A DNA stretch of 64,000 nucleotides from Corallococcus macrosporus (GCF_017302985.1 NZ_JAFIMU010000002.1:372001-436000); one strand, 5' to 3'; counted from the first letter of the stretch, positions 51,220 to 60,179 are shown. Made by a program: numbers and translations. The notes: generated by a model not told the origin, from the sequence alone.

Positions 51220-52947
51220 ATGGACACGACCGGACTGAGGGAGCGGGCGGAGGCCTGGCGCAAGGCGGACCCGGATCCGGAGACCCAGGCGGAGCTGGCC
51301 AATGTGCTCGCGAAGCAGGACTGGGCGGACCTGGCGGACCGCTTCGCGCAGGACCTGGAGTTCGGCACCGCGGGCCTGCGCGGCGTGCTGGGCGCCGGCC
51401 CCAACCGGATGAACCGCGCCGTCGTGCGCCGCACCACCGCGGGCCTGGCGCGCTACCTCAAGGCCACCGTGCCGGACGTCACCACGCGCGGCGTGGTGGT
51501 GGGCCGCGACGCGCGCCGCCTGAGCAAGGAGCTGGCGGAGGACACCGCCGCCGTGTTCGTCGCGGAGGGCATCCCCGCGCACGTCTTCCCGGAGCCGGTG
51601 CCCACGCCCGTCACCGCGTTCGCCGTGCTGCACCTCAACGCCGCCGCCGCGGTGATGGTGACCGCCAGCCACAACCCGCCCGAGTACAACGGCTACAAGG
51701 TCTACTGGGGCAACGGCGCTCAAATCGTCCCGCCGCAGGACGTGGGCATCGCGGACGCCATCGCGAAGGTGGAGGCCGCGAACGCGGTCCCCCTGCTCAC
51801 GCCCGCCGAAGGCCGCGCGAAGGGGCTGTGGCGCGACCTGCCGGAGGACGTGGGCAACGCGTACCTGCGCGCCATCCTGGACCTGCGCCTGTACCGCAAG
51901 GGCAGCGACACGCTGTCCATCGTCTACACCGCCATGCACGGCGTGGGCGGCGCGTGGGCGGCGCTCGCGCTCAAGGAGGCGGGCTTCCCGCGCGTGACGC
52001 CGGTGGCCGAGCAGCAGCAGCCCGACGGCCGCTTCCCCACCGTGCGCTTCCCGAACCCCGAAGAGCCGGGCGCCATGGACCTGTCGCTCGCCACCGCGGA
52101 GCGCGTGAAGGCGGACCTGGTGCTCGCGAACGACCCGGACGCGGATCGGCTGGCGGTGATGGCGCGGGATGCCTCCGGGAAGCTGCGCCTGCTCACCGGC
52201 AACGAAGTCGGCGTGCTCCTGGGCCACTACGTCCTCACGCAGGGGACGAAGCGCGCGCGCCCGCACGTCGTCACCACCATCGTGTCCTCCACGCAGCTGG
52301 GCGAAATCGCGCGCGGGCTGGACGCCGCGTACGACGAGGTGCTCACCGGCTTCAAGTGGATCGCCAACCGCGCGCTGGAGCGCACCGCGAAGGAAGGCAC
52401 GCAGTTCGTCTTCGGCTACGAGGAGGCGCTCGGCTACACCGTGGGCACCGCCACGCGCGACAAGGACGGTGTGGGCGCGGCGCTGGTGATGGCGGACCTG
52501 GCCGCGTGGTGCGAGGCGCGCGGCGTGACGGTGCTGGGCTACCTGGAGGAGATCCAGCGCCGTTTCGGCCTGCACGTGGGCGCCCAGCGCAACGTGACGC
52601 TGCCTGGCGCCGCCGGGGCGCAGACCATCCGCGCCATCATGGAGGCCTTCCGCGCGTCTCCGCCGAAGGACATTGGCGGCACCCGCGTGAGCGCCGTGCG
52701 CGACTACCAGAAGGGCGAGGGCGGCCTGCCCCCGTCCAACGTCGTCGCCTTCGCGCTGGAGGGCGGCGGCCGCGTCACCCTGCGTCCGTCCGGCACCGAG
52801 CCGAAGATCAAATACTACTTCGAGCACAAGGAGACGCCCGGCCCCGGCGAGCCGCTCCCCCAGGCCCGCCAGCGCGCGGAGGCGAAGCTGGGCGCCCTCA
52901 TCGACGCTTTTCTCGCCCTGGCCCGTGATCGCGGCCAGCCGGCTTGA
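51220..52947 (+). CDS. Phosphohexomutase (phosphoglucomutase/phosphomannomutase family)
   Basis: 575 residues, the length of the bacterial type 2 PGM (PgcA-like). The phosphoserine is in VTASHNPPEYNGYK, the metal site in NDPDADRLAV, the substrate loop in FGYEEALGYTVG, and the phosphate-binding loop in RPSGTEPKIKYYF. Domain I begins LEFGTAGLRGVLGAGPNRMN. It interconverts hexose-1- and hexose-6-phosphate, and related enzymes also convert deoxyribose-1- to -5-phosphate; that would feed DeoC, though the sequence cannot tell. ATG 51220, 35 bp after the DksA-like gene. Confidence 0.93.
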   Translation: MDTTGLRERAEAWRKADPDPETQAELANVLAKQDWADLADRFAQDLEFGTAGLRGVLGAGPNRMNRAVVRRTTAGLARYLKATVPDVTTRGVVVGRDARRLSKELAEDTAAVFVAEGIPAHVFPEPVPTPVTAFAVLHLNAAAAVMVTASHNPPEYNGYKVYWGNGAQIVPPQDVGIADAIAKVEAANAVPLLTPAEGRAKGLWRDLPEDVGNAYLRAILDLRLYRKGSDTLSIVYTAMHGVGGAWAALALKEAGFPRVTPVAEQQQPDGRFPTVRFPNPEEPGAMDLSLATAERVKADLVLANDPDADRLAVMARDASGKLRLLTGNEVGVLLGHYVLTQGTKRARPHVVTTIVSSTQLGEIARGLDAAYDEVLTGFKWIANRALERTAKEGTQFVFGYEEALGYTVGTATRDKDGVGAALVMADLAAWCEARGVTVLGYLEEIQRRFGLHVGAQRNVTLPGAAGAQTIRAIMEAFRASPPKDIGGTRVSAVRDYQKGEGGLPPSNVVAFALEGGGRVTLRPSGTEPKIKYYFEHKETPGPGEPLPQARQRAEAKLGALIDAFLALARDRGQPA

Positions 52948-53026
52948 GTCCTGAGTCCTGAATCACCCTTCAACTCAACCCAACGGGTCGCGTCCCCTGT
53001 CGCGGCCCTTCGCTGAAAGGAACCTC

Positions 53027-53665
53027 GTGAAGCGCTTCATTCCCGGTTTCCTCCTGGCCGTCCTCCTGGCCGTCCCCGGCACCGCGATGGCTCGTGGGCA
53101 GGGCTGGTCCCTGCTGGCGGCGGACACCGTCGGCTCGGGCCGCAACATGTTCAGCGCGCAGATTGGCTTCCCGGGCCTGTCGCTGGGCCTCTTGCACGGC
53201 GGCTCGGACAACGTCGATATCGGCGGCAAGTTCAGCTTCAACTGGGGCCGCGAGGGCCTGGTGGACGCGTCCGACGCGGGCATCAAGCTCCAGGGCTGGC
53301 TGCGCGTGATGATTGCCCAGACGGACAAGGTGTCCCTGGGCATCACCTTCCAGCCGGGGCCGTTCGTCTACTTCCCGCGGGGCAACACGCTCTTCGGCAT
53401 GGCGCTGCCGGTGGCGTTCGTGGTGGGCATCCCCGTGGGCAGCGCGCTGATGGTCAACGCCGGCATCGACGTGCCGTTCAACGTCTACATCGGCGAGGGC
53501 ATCGGGCCGGTCATCCCCATCCTCTTCGGAGGCGGCCTGGAGTACTTCGTGAACAACAACCTCAACGTGAACTTCAACCTGCGGCTGGGGCCCTCCATCG
53601 TCCCGCGCTTCGACGACAGCTACTTCACGATGGAAGCGCTGGCGGGCGTGGCCTACCGCTTCTAG
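53027..53665 (+). CDS. Outer-membrane or secreted beta-rich protein of unknown function
   Basis: 212 residues with a signal peptide (about 1-23, AMARG). The mature part is rich in alternating hydrophobic strands (FSAQIGFPGLSLGLLHGG, VDIGGKFSFNWG, VSLGITFQPGPFVYFP, VNFNLRLGPSIVP) and ends in GVAYRF, a C-terminal Phe as in outer-membrane barrels. It may be a small beta-barrel of about 10 strands. GTG 53027 follows GAAAGGAA. No family named. A hairpin lies just past the stop. Confidence 0.78.
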   Translation: MKRFIPGFLLAVLLAVPGTAMARGQGWSLLAADTVGSGRNMFSAQIGFPGLSLGLLHGGSDNVDIGGKFSFNWGREGLVDASDAGIKLQGWLRVMIAQTDKVSLGITFQPGPFVYFPRGNTLFGMALPVAFVVGIPVGSALMVNAGIDVPFNVYIGEGIGPVIPILFGGGLEYFVNNNLNVNFNLRLGPSIVPRFDDSYFTMEALAGVAYRF

Positions 53666-53673
53666 ACAGGCGT

Positions 53674-53707
53674 CACGCGGGCGGGGACGTGCTTCCCCGC
53701 CCGTGTG
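53674..53707 (+). terminator. Bidirectional hairpin between convergent genes
   Basis: CACGCGGGCGGGGA (53674-53687) pairs with TCCCCGCCCGTGTG (53694-53707) with a single G-T wobble, and a six-base loop. It lies between the outer-membrane-like gene and the REC-ATPase gene, which face each other. No clear T-run on either side. Confidence 0.65.
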
Positions 53708-53720
53708 GTGGCTCCAGCGG

Positions 53721-54893
53721 CTACCAGGACGACGTCTGCTCCGGCAGCTCCACCGTGAAGGTGCTGCCCAGGTTGACGCGGCTCTTCACGGTCAGCTTGC
53801 CGCCCATGCTCTCCACCAGGGTGCGCGCCACCGTGAGGCCCAGGCCCACGCTCTTCTCCGGGGCCTTGGTCGTGTAGTACGGCGAGAAGATGGCCTGCAG
53901 CTCGTCCTCGAAGATGCCGATGCCGGTGTCCTTCACGAAGAGCTGGGGACCGAACTCACCGAACATGTCCGGCAGCTCCACGCCCACGTGCACCACGCGC
54001 GGCCGGTCCTTCACGTCCTCCACGGCGTCCACCGCGTTGCAGACGAGCTCCGTCACCACCTGCTCCAACTGACGGCGGTTGAAGACCACCGCGATGGGGT
54101 CCTCCGGCAGCACCGCGCGCACGTCCGCGCGGCCCAGGCGGCCGGAAGCGCGCAGGCGGGACACCACCTCCGGCACCACCTCCCGCAGGTCGAAGCGCTG
54201 GATGTCCTTGGGGCAGCTGGGGCCCAGCGACAGCAGGTGCTGGCCGTGCAGGCGCATCTGCTCGCCGGCCACGCCCAGCTTGAGCAGCTCCTCGGAGTCC
54301 GGGGGCAGCCCCTGGCCCGCGCGGGCGCGCACGTGCTCCAGCGCGCGCTGCAGGCCCACGCCCAGCTGGTCCATCTGCGTCGCCAGGTCCGCGGCGAGCG
54401 TGCCCACGCGCGCCAGGCGCTCCATGCGCACCCAGCGGGTGCGCGGGTCCTGAAGCACTTCCCGGACGCCGCCCTGCTCGCGGTGCGCCTTGAGCTCCAG
54501 CAGGGTGTGGACGCGCACCTTCAGCTCCAGCGGGTCCAGCGGTTCGGTCGTCAGCAAGTCGTCCACACCTGCCTCCAGCACCTCGCGGCGCGTCTGGCGG
54601 TCCGCGGAAGGCGTGAGCATGAGGATGGGGAACTGCGGCGGGGACAGCTCCTCGCGAAGGCGCCGGTACGCGGCCAGGCCCACCGTGCGGGCGCGGTCCA
54701 CGTCCAGCAGCACCAGGTCCGCGGAGTGGCGGGACACCGCCTCCAGCGCGGCCGTCGTCCCGCTCGCGGGCAGCACGTCGTAGCCGGCCGGCGTCAGGAT
54801 GGAGCGCACCCGCTCCACTCCGCCGGACTCCACGTCGACCGCGATCACGCGCGGGCGCTGGGGTGACGTCGAGCCTGTTCCCGTCGTCTGCAT
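53721..54893 (-). CDS. Receiver-plus-HATPase protein lacking the kinase histidine
   Basis: 390 residues. An N-terminal receiver-like domain (about 10-130) has LVLLDVD as the phosphoacceptor strand, though the paired acidic patch at the front is reduced (VIAVDVESG). A helical region follows where the dimerisation/phosphotransfer motif should be: RVGTLAADLATQMDQLGVGLQ, with Thr where H-box His is expected. The ATPase domain is complete: QVVTELVCNAVDAVED (N box), VKDTGIGIF (G1) and GLGLTVARTLVE (G2). It may bind ATP but cannot autophosphorylate at the normal position. A signalling pseudokinase or an unusual hybrid is likely. ATG 54893 chosen. Confidence 0.82.
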   Translation of the reverse strand: MQTTGTGSTSPQRPRVIAVDVESGGVERVRSILTPAGYDVLPASGTTAALEAVSRHSADLVLLDVDRARTVGLAAYRRLREELSPPQFPILMLTPSADRQTRREVLEAGVDDLLTTEPLDPLELKVRVHTLLELKAHREQGGVREVLQDPRTRWVRMERLARVGTLAADLATQMDQLGVGLQRALEHVRARAGQGLPPDSEELLKLGVAGEQMRLHGQHLLSLGPSCPKDIQRFDLREVVPEVVSRLRASGRLGRADVRAVLPEDPIAVVFNRRQLEQVVTELVCNAVDAVEDVKDRPRVVHVGVELPDMFGEFGPQLFVKDTGIGIFEDELQAIFSPYYTTKAPEKSVGLGLTVARTLVESMGGKLTVKSRVNLGSTFTVELPEQTSSW

Positions 54894-54895
54894 GT

Positions 54896-55027
54896 TCACG
54901 CCACCCCGGCCTGGAAACCGGATCCGCTTCCGCCCGGAGGCGGTGTGTCGAATCCGGGGGACCGCGTCCCGGAACCGGACAGGGCCAGGTGCCGCCCCTG
55001 CTCGATGTCCGTTGCGCAATCCGACAT
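54896..55027 (-). CDS. Possible small ORF upstream of the REC-ATPase gene
   Basis: 43 codons from ATG 55027 behind AAGGGAG, ending 2 bp before the ATG at 54893. The peptide (MSDCATDIEQGRHLALSGSG...) is Gly/Ser-rich toward its end. Good ribosome-binding site and tight spacing favour translation, possibly a leader for the following gene, but coding character is weak. Confidence 0.3.
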   Translation of the reverse strand: MSDCATDIEQGRHLALSGSGTRSPGFDTPPPGGSGSGFQAGVA

Positions 55028-55213
55028 GGGCGCACTCCCTTGCCAGCGCCGTGCCGGACGTCCACCCGAAGCCAGATCAGCCCACACTGGAAACGCAGAA
55101 AAACACGCACCAGTAAGGTCAGGGGGTTGGCGGATCGCCCGGGAATGACCAGACGCATCAGGACAGGTGACCGCTTCAGATTTGACGGGTCGGACCTGAC
55201 CAAAAGTGGAATC

Positions 55214-55225
55214 CGACCCGGGTCC
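55214..55225. promoter_or_regulatory. Imperfect copy of the CGACCCGGGTCG palindrome
   Basis: 11 of 12 bases match the perfect palindrome found at 17480-17491 and 62750-62761. On the minus strand it extends to GACCCGGGTCGGAT, which is identical over 14 bases with the 62751-62764 copy. It lies within 330 bp upstream of the REC-ATPase gene. Function unproven. Confidence 0.4.
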
Positions 55226-55252
55226 TGGAATACCCGGACCCTCTCAAAATGG

Positions 55253-56182
55253 TCAGCGGGATTCCTGCTCGTAGGGGGTGCCCAGCGCGGCCGGGGCATG
55301 GCCCCGCTGACCCTGGAGGGCGAGGACGAGGAGGGTCAACAGGTAGGGCAGCGCGAGCAGGAAGCCCTGGGGGACCAGGTCCAGGAGCCAGGGGGCGCTG
55401 GAGGCCAGGCCGATCCGCAGCGCGTTGCCGAAGGCGAAGAAGAGCGCGGCGGCGAAGGCCCCCAGCGGCGTCCAGCGGCCGAACACCATGGCGGCCAGGG
55501 CCATGAAGCCCAGGCCCGCGGGGGTGTGCTGCTCGAAGCGGTCCAGGACGGCGGTGGACAGCACCGCGCCGCCCAGGCCCGCCATCATCCCGCCGCCCAG
55601 CACCGCGCCCCAGCGCAGCGCGGGCACGGACAGGCCCAGCGTGGCCACCGCGTGCGGCTTGTCACCCACGGCGCGCAGGCGCAGGCCCAGCGGGGTGCGC
55701 GACAGGAGCAGGTGGAAGAGGAAGGGCAGGGTGAGCGCCAGGTACGTGGGCGCCGCGTGGCCGGACAGCGCGCCCACGAGCGGCACGTGGGACAGGCCCG
55801 GGAGGTTCCAGCGCGACAGCTGGGTGATGGCGGGCGTGCCGTTGGGGCCGTAGAGCGACTCCAGGAGGAAGGTGCCTCCCGCCATGGCCACCAGGTTGAG
55901 GGCCATGCCGGAGACGACCTGATCCGACCGCCAGCGGATGCTCAGGAAGCCGTGCACCGCGGCGATGCCCGCGCCCGCGGCCATGCCCACGAGCACCGCG
56001 AGCGGCGTGGGCATCACGAGCGCCGCGACGGCCGCGCAGAAGGCGCCGGTGCGCATCATGCCCTCCACGCCCACGCTCACCACGCCGGCGCGCTCGGAGA
56101 GCATGGCGCCCAGCGCGGCGAACACCAGGGCGGGGGCCGCGTCCAGGGTGGAGAAGAGGAGCGAGTGGAGCACCTCAAGCAC
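55253..56182 (-). CDS. ABC importer permease (BmpD/YufQ-like, nucleoside)
   Basis: 309 residues with about eight transmembrane helices, in the branched-chain/ribose/nucleoside permease style: LGAMLSERAGVVSVGVEGMMRTGAFCAA, SGMALNLVAMAGG and MVFGRWTPLGAFAAALFFAFGN. LSERAGVVSVGVEG is the hallmark of the second permease of BMP-type nucleoside importers. GTG 56182 overlaps the previous permease gene by 8 bp. Last gene of a four-gene operon (binding lipoprotein, ATPase, two permeases). Confidence 0.9.
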   Translation of the reverse strand: MLEVLHSLLFSTLDAAPALVFAALGAMLSERAGVVSVGVEGMMRTGAFCAAVAALVMPTPLAVLVGMAAGAGIAAVHGFLSIRWRSDQVVSGMALNLVAMAGGTFLLESLYGPNGTPAITQLSRWNLPGLSHVPLVGALSGHAAPTYLALTLPFLFHLLLSRTPLGLRLRAVGDKPHAVATLGLSVPALRWGAVLGGGMMAGLGGAVLSTAVLDRFEQHTPAGLGFMALAAMVFGRWTPLGAFAAALFFAFGNALRIGLASSAPWLLDLVPQGFLLALPYLLTLLVLALQGQRGHAPAALGTPYEQESR

Positions 56183-57329
56183 GGGGCACCTCGACTCCCG
56201 CCTGGGGGGCCTGGGGCGGGGCCGGGGGCTGTGCCTGGGCCAGGGCGCGCTTCTGGCGCCGGTCCAGCAGCGCGAGCCACACCATGCGGCCGGCGACGAA
56301 GAGCAGCGCGAAGCCCTGGATGAGCTCCGGGAAGCTCTTGTGCACGCCGAGCAGCTGCATGCGCGTGCCGCCCGCGCGCAGGATACCGAAGACGGCAGCC
56401 GACAGCGCCGCGCCCAGCGGGTGGTTGTTGCCGATGAGCGCGATGGCGATGCCGTCGAAGCCGTAGGGCGCGCCCAGCGAGCCCGGGTAGCGCCCCTCCG
56501 TGCCCAGCACCAGCACCGCGCCGGCCAGGCCCGCCAGCGCGCCCGCGAGCGCCATGGCCCCGCCCGCGCGCCACAGCGTGGGGATGCCCGCGGCCCGGGC
56601 TGCTTCCGGCGTGAGGCCCACGGCGCGCGTCTCGTAGCCGGAGCGCGTGCGGGACAGCCACACCCAGACGCCCAGCGCGGCGGCCAGCGCCAGCGGGAAG
56701 CCCAGGTTGAGGCGCGAGCTGTCCCCCAGCAGCCGGGGCAGCTGCGCGGTGGGGAGGATTTCGGCGGTGCCGGTGATGGACGACGCGCCCTCCGCCACGG
56801 CGCGCAGCGGGCCGATGACGAGCCAGTTGTCCACCAGGCTCACCGCCACCCAGTTGAGCATGATGGTGGAGATGACCTCGTGCACGCCGCGCTTGAGCTT
56901 CAGCACGCCCGCGATGCTGGCCCACGCCGCGCCCGCGACGGCGGCGGCGAGGAGGGCCAGCGGGACGTGGAGCACGCCCGGCAGCGACACGTGCGCGCCC
57001 ACGAGCGCCGCGGCCAGCGCGCCCCAGATCATCTGGCCCTGCGCGCCGATGTTGAACAGGCCGACCTTGAAGGCCACCGCGACTGACAGGCCGGTGAGGG
57101 TGAGCAGCGCGGCCTTCATCGCGGCCTCGCCCAGGGGGCGCAGCACGGCCGTGTCGCTGCCGCCGTCCAGGAACGCGGGCCAGTTGCCCACGCCGCCCCA
57201 GAGCATCTGGAGGTAGGCGCGCGTGGCGGTGTCCGCGTCGCGCGTGAGGGCGATGGTCAGCCAGCACACCGCGAGCGCCAGCAGCACGGAGAGCACCGAC
57301 GGCAGCACCTGCCGCGTCCGCTCACCCAT
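56175..57329 (-). CDS. ABC importer permease (YufP-like, nucleoside)
   Basis: 384 residues, about nine transmembrane helices. KAALLTLTGLSVAVAFKVGLFNIGAQGQMIWGALAA carries FNIGAEGQ-like residues, the typical loop of this permease. IMLNWVAVSLVDNWLV and PYGFDGIAIALIGNNHPLGAAL follow. A Pro/Ala/Gln-rich cytoplasmic tail (about 355-384) ends the protein. ATG 57329 overlaps the ATPase gene by 8 bp. Together with the second permease it forms the channel of a nucleoside importer. Confidence 0.9.
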   Translation of the reverse strand: MGERTRQVLPSVLSVLLALAVCWLTIALTRDADTATRAYLQMLWGGVGNWPAFLDGGSDTAVLRPLGEAAMKAALLTLTGLSVAVAFKVGLFNIGAQGQMIWGALAAALVGAHVSLPGVLHVPLALLAAAVAGAAWASIAGVLKLKRGVHEVISTIMLNWVAVSLVDNWLVIGPLRAVAEGASSITGTAEILPTAQLPRLLGDSSRLNLGFPLALAAALGVWVWLSRTRSGYETRAVGLTPEAARAAGIPTLWRAGGAMALAGALAGLAGAVLVLGTEGRYPGSLGAPYGFDGIAIALIGNNHPLGAALSAAVFGILRAGGTRMQLLGVHKSFPELIQGFALLFVAGRMVWLALLDRRQKRALAQAQPPAPPQAPQAGVEVPRA

Positions 57330-58929
57330 GGCTTCCCTCCGCGCCCAGCATGCGGCGGCCCAGCTCGCGCTCGTCCAGGTGCTCGCGCGTGAAGTGCCCC
57401 GTCACGCGGCCCTCGTAGAGGACGTAGACGCGGTCGGACAGGGCCAGCACTTCCTCCAGGTCCAGCGACACCATCACCACTCCCGCACCCCGGGCCTTCG
57501 CCTCGCGAAGCCGCGCGTGCACCTGCGCCACCGCGCCAATGTCCAGCCCGCGCGTGGGCTGCACGACGACGAGCAGCCTCGGCTCCGCGTCCAGCTCGCG
57601 CGCCACCACGACCTTCTGCTGGTTGCCGCCGGACAGCGCCTGGAGCGCCACCGTCGGGTCGGGCGGGCGCACGTCGTAGGTGCTCAGCAACTGGTTCGTG
57701 CGGTCGCGGCGGCCCTTGAAGTCCACCCACGGCCCGCGAGCGAACGGCGGCTGCCGGTGCCGGCCCAGGGCCACGTTCTCCTCCACCGTCATCGCCTTGA
57801 CCACCGCGCGAGCCAGGCGGTCCTCGGGGACGTGGCCCACGCCGCGCGCCTTGGCCAGCGCCGGGGTGAGCCCCGCGAGGGGACCGCCCAGCAGCGTGCC
57901 CTCGCCGCCGTCCAGCTTGCGCAGGCCCGTGAGCACCTCCGCCAGCTCCCGCTGCCCGTTGCCATCCACCCCGGCGATGCCGACGATTTCCCCCGCGCGC
58001 ACGGTGAGGCTCACGCCCTGGAGCGCGGGACGGCCGCTCTCGCCCGTGGCCCGCAGGTCCTTCGCTTCGAGCACGACCGGGCCCGTCACCGCCGTGGGCG
58101 CGTGCGGTTCCACGGGCGCGGGGGGCAGTGACGCCGTCGCGCCGGTGGTGCCGGTGCCCGCCAGGCCGGCGGTCGCGGCAGCCGTCGCGGGCACGCCGGT
58201 CAGCGCGGCACCCCTCGAACTCTCGCCCACCATCAGCGTGGCCAGCTCGGAGACGGTGGTCTCGCTGGGGCGCACCTCCGCCACGGTGCGGCCCCGGCGC
58301 ATCACCGCCACGCGGTCCGCCACGCCCAGCACTTCCTTCAGCTTGTGACTGATGAGCACCACCGTGCGGCCCTGCGCCACCAGCCCGCGCATCACCTGCG
58401 ACAGCTCGTCCGACTCCTGCGGCGTGAGCACGGCGGTGGGCTCGTCCAGGATGAGCACCTGCGCGCCCCGGTGCAGCGCCTTGACGATCTCCACCTTCTG
58501 CTGCGAGCCCACCGTGAGCGTGTCCACGCGGGCGCGCGGATCCAACTGGAAGCCGAAGCGCTTCGCCGTGGCCGCGACCTCGTCACAGGCGCGGTCCAGG
58601 TCCAGCAGGCCGCGCCTGGTGGGCTCGCGGCCCAGCACCACGTTCTCCGCCACCGTCAGCGTGGGCACGAGCATGAAGTGCTGGTGCACCATGCCGATGC
58701 CCCGGGCGATGGCGTCGCGCGGGCTCTTGAAGCGCACCGGCTTGCCGTCCATGTGAAATGTGCCCGCGTCCGGGTGGTAGAGCCCGTAGAGCACGTTCAT
58801 CAGGCTGGACTTGCCCGCGCCGTTCTCGCCCACCACGGCGAGCAGCTCACCCGGGCGGATGTCCAGCGACGCGTCCTCCAGGGACACGCACGACCCGAAG
58901 CGCTTCGCGATGTGCTGGAGGGAGATCAG
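57322..58929 (-). CDS. ABC importer ATPase with two nucleotide-binding domains (YufO/RbsA-like), CTG start proposed
   Basis: About 535 residues if it begins at the CTG at 58929, overlapping the TGA of the binding-protein gene (CTGA). There is no ATG/GTG/TTG in frame there; the first GTG is at 58887 and would delete strand 1 (ISLQHIAKRFGSCVSLEDASL). Domain 1: VGENGAGKSSLM, LTVGSQQKVEIVKAL, LILDEPTAVLT. Domain 2 has a degenerate Walker A (GVDGNGQRE), LSGGNQQKVVVAREL and VVVQPTRGLD, the D/E variant common in this family. A Thr/Ala/Pro-rich linker joins them (about 240-275). Powers nucleoside uptake. Confidence 0.85.
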   Translation of the reverse strand: MISLQHIAKRFGSCVSLEDASLDIRPGELLAVVGENGAGKSSLMNVLYGLYHPDAGTFHMDGKPVRFKSPRDAIARGIGMVHQHFMLVPTLTVAENVVLGREPTRRGLLDLDRACDEVAATAKRFGFQLDPRARVDTLTVGSQQKVEIVKALHRGAQVLILDEPTAVLTPQESDELSQVMRGLVAQGRTVVLISHKLKEVLGVADRVAVMRRGRTVAEVRPSETTVSELATLMVGESSRGAALTGVPATAAATAGLAGTGTTGATASLPPAPVEPHAPTAVTGPVVLEAKDLRATGESGRPALQGVSLTVRAGEIVGIAGVDGNGQRELAEVLTGLRKLDGGEGTLLGGPLAGLTPALAKARGVGHVPEDRLARAVVKAMTVEENVALGRHRQPPFARGPWVDFKGRRDRTNQLLSTYDVRPPDPTVALQALSGGNQQKVVVARELDAEPRLLVVVQPTRGLDIGAVAQVHARLREAKARGAGVVMVSLDLEEVLALSDRVYVLYEGRVTGHFTREHLDERELGRRMLGAEGSHG

Positions 58930-60122
58930 GGCTGCGCGACCTGGAAGGAGGACAGCTCCGCCTGCGTGCCCGGCACGGAAAGCTTCCCGGCGAGGATCTG
59001 CTGCCGCAGCGCCTCCACCTTCTGGAGCGCCTCCGCCTTGCCCGGGAACTCCACGCGCACGTCCGCCATGCCCACGCCGTTCTCCTTGAGGCCCAGCACC
59101 TGCTCACCCGCCGTCAGCTTGCCGTCCACCAGGTCCTTCGCCGCCTGATACACGGCCAGGTCGCTGTGCTTCACCATGGACGTGAGGATGGCGTCTGGCG
59201 CCAGGTGGGACTGATCCGAGTCCACGCCGATGGCGAACACCGTCTTGCCCGCCGCCCGCGCCTCCTTCACCGCCTGGATGACGCCCAGTCCGTCCGTCCC
59301 CGCCGCGTGGAAGATGACGTCCGCGCCCTTGGCGATGAGGTCCTGCGCCACCTCCTTGCCCGCGGACACGCTGTTGAAGCTGCCCGTGTACACGCCCATC
59401 AGCGCGTCCGCCGCCTTCGCGTTCGTGGTGCGCACGCCCGCGCGGTAGCCCACGTCGAAGCGCTTGATGAGGGGGACTTCAATGCCGCCCACGAAGCCCA
59501 CCTTGTTCGTCTTCGTCACCAGCCCCGCCAGCGCGCCCACGAGGAAGCTGCCCTCCTGCTCCTTGAAGAGCACCGTGCGCACGTTGGGCAGCGACTTGGG
59601 CTTGCCCTGCGCGTCCAGCAACTGGCTGTCGATGAGCAGGAACTTCGCGTCCGGGTTTTCGGTGGCCACGTCACGCACCGCGTTGGCCAGCAGGTATCCG
59701 TTGCCGATGGTCAGCTTCGCGCCCTGCTCCACGAGCAGCTGGAGGTTGGGGGCGTAGTCCTCCTGCGCCTTGCTCTGGAGCACCAGCGGCTGCACCGGCA
59801 GCGGCTTCACTTCCGGTGCGAGCGCCGCGAGGTCGGAGGAGATGGACTGACGCACTTCGCCAGCGGGGGCGTCCACGTACTTGCCGCCCTCGTACTTCTT
59901 GCCGGCGGCCCACAGCTCCAGGCCGCGCAGGGCCGCGTCGTTGAACGAGTGGTCACCCCGGCCGCCCACGTCGATGACGAGCCCCACGACGACGGGTTTT
60001 CCCTCGGAGGGCTTCGTGGCGGTGGAGGCCTGGGCAGGCGCCTTGGGGGCGTCCTCGGACTTCTTGGAACAGGCGCACAGGAGCGCGGCCAGGGCGAGCA
60101 CGTGGAGTCGACGGAGCATCAT
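58926..60122 (-). CDS. BMP-family substrate-binding lipoprotein (nucleosides)
   Basis: 398 residues. Lipobox LLCAC (Cys18), then a Lys/Ala/Pro linker and the BMP/PnrA-like domain: VVVGLVIDVGGRGDHSFNDAALRG, LLVEQGAKLTIGNGYLLANAV, VGFVGGIEVPLIKRFDVGYRAGV, DVIFHAAGTDGLGVIQAV and FAIGVDSDQSHLAPDAILTSM. PnrA-type proteins bind purine or pyrimidine nucleosides and deliver them to the ABC permease. First gene of the importer operon, head-to-head with the pyrimidine phosphorylase gene; the 57 bp between must carry both promoters. Two ATGs (60122, 60119) are possible. Confidence 0.92.
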   Translation of the reverse strand: MMLRRLHVLALAALLCACSKKSEDAPKAPAQASTATKPSEGKPVVVGLVIDVGGRGDHSFNDAALRGLELWAAGKKYEGGKYVDAPAGEVRQSISSDLAALAPEVKPLPVQPLVLQSKAQEDYAPNLQLLVEQGAKLTIGNGYLLANAVRDVATENPDAKFLLIDSQLLDAQGKPKSLPNVRTVLFKEQEGSFLVGALAGLVTKTNKVGFVGGIEVPLIKRFDVGYRAGVRTTNAKAADALMGVYTGSFNSVSAGKEVAQDLIAKGADVIFHAAGTDGLGVIQAVKEARAAGKTVFAIGVDSDQSHLAPDAILTSMVKHSDLAVYQAAKDLVDGKLTAGEQVLGLKENGVGMADVRVEFPGKAEALQKVEALRQQILAGKLSVPGTQAELSSFQVAQP

Positions 60123-60179
60123 GGGGCTGGCTATCTACCAGATGCGGCCAGGGCTTTCCTTCTGCTATGGCCTTGCCCC

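Larger units (their letters stand above)
54894..55252. other. 359-bp intergenic region with repeated GGGTC/GACCC elements
   Basis: Lies upstream of the REC-ATPase gene and downstream of the ABC-importer operon (both minus strand). It contains several short inverted or repeated blocks: GACGGGTCGGACC (55183-55195), CGACCCGGGTCC (55214-55225) and ATACCCGGACCC (55230-55241), and an AT-richer patch near 55090-55110. It has the look of a regulatory region. The small ORF at 54896-55027 falls in it. Confidence 0.5.
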
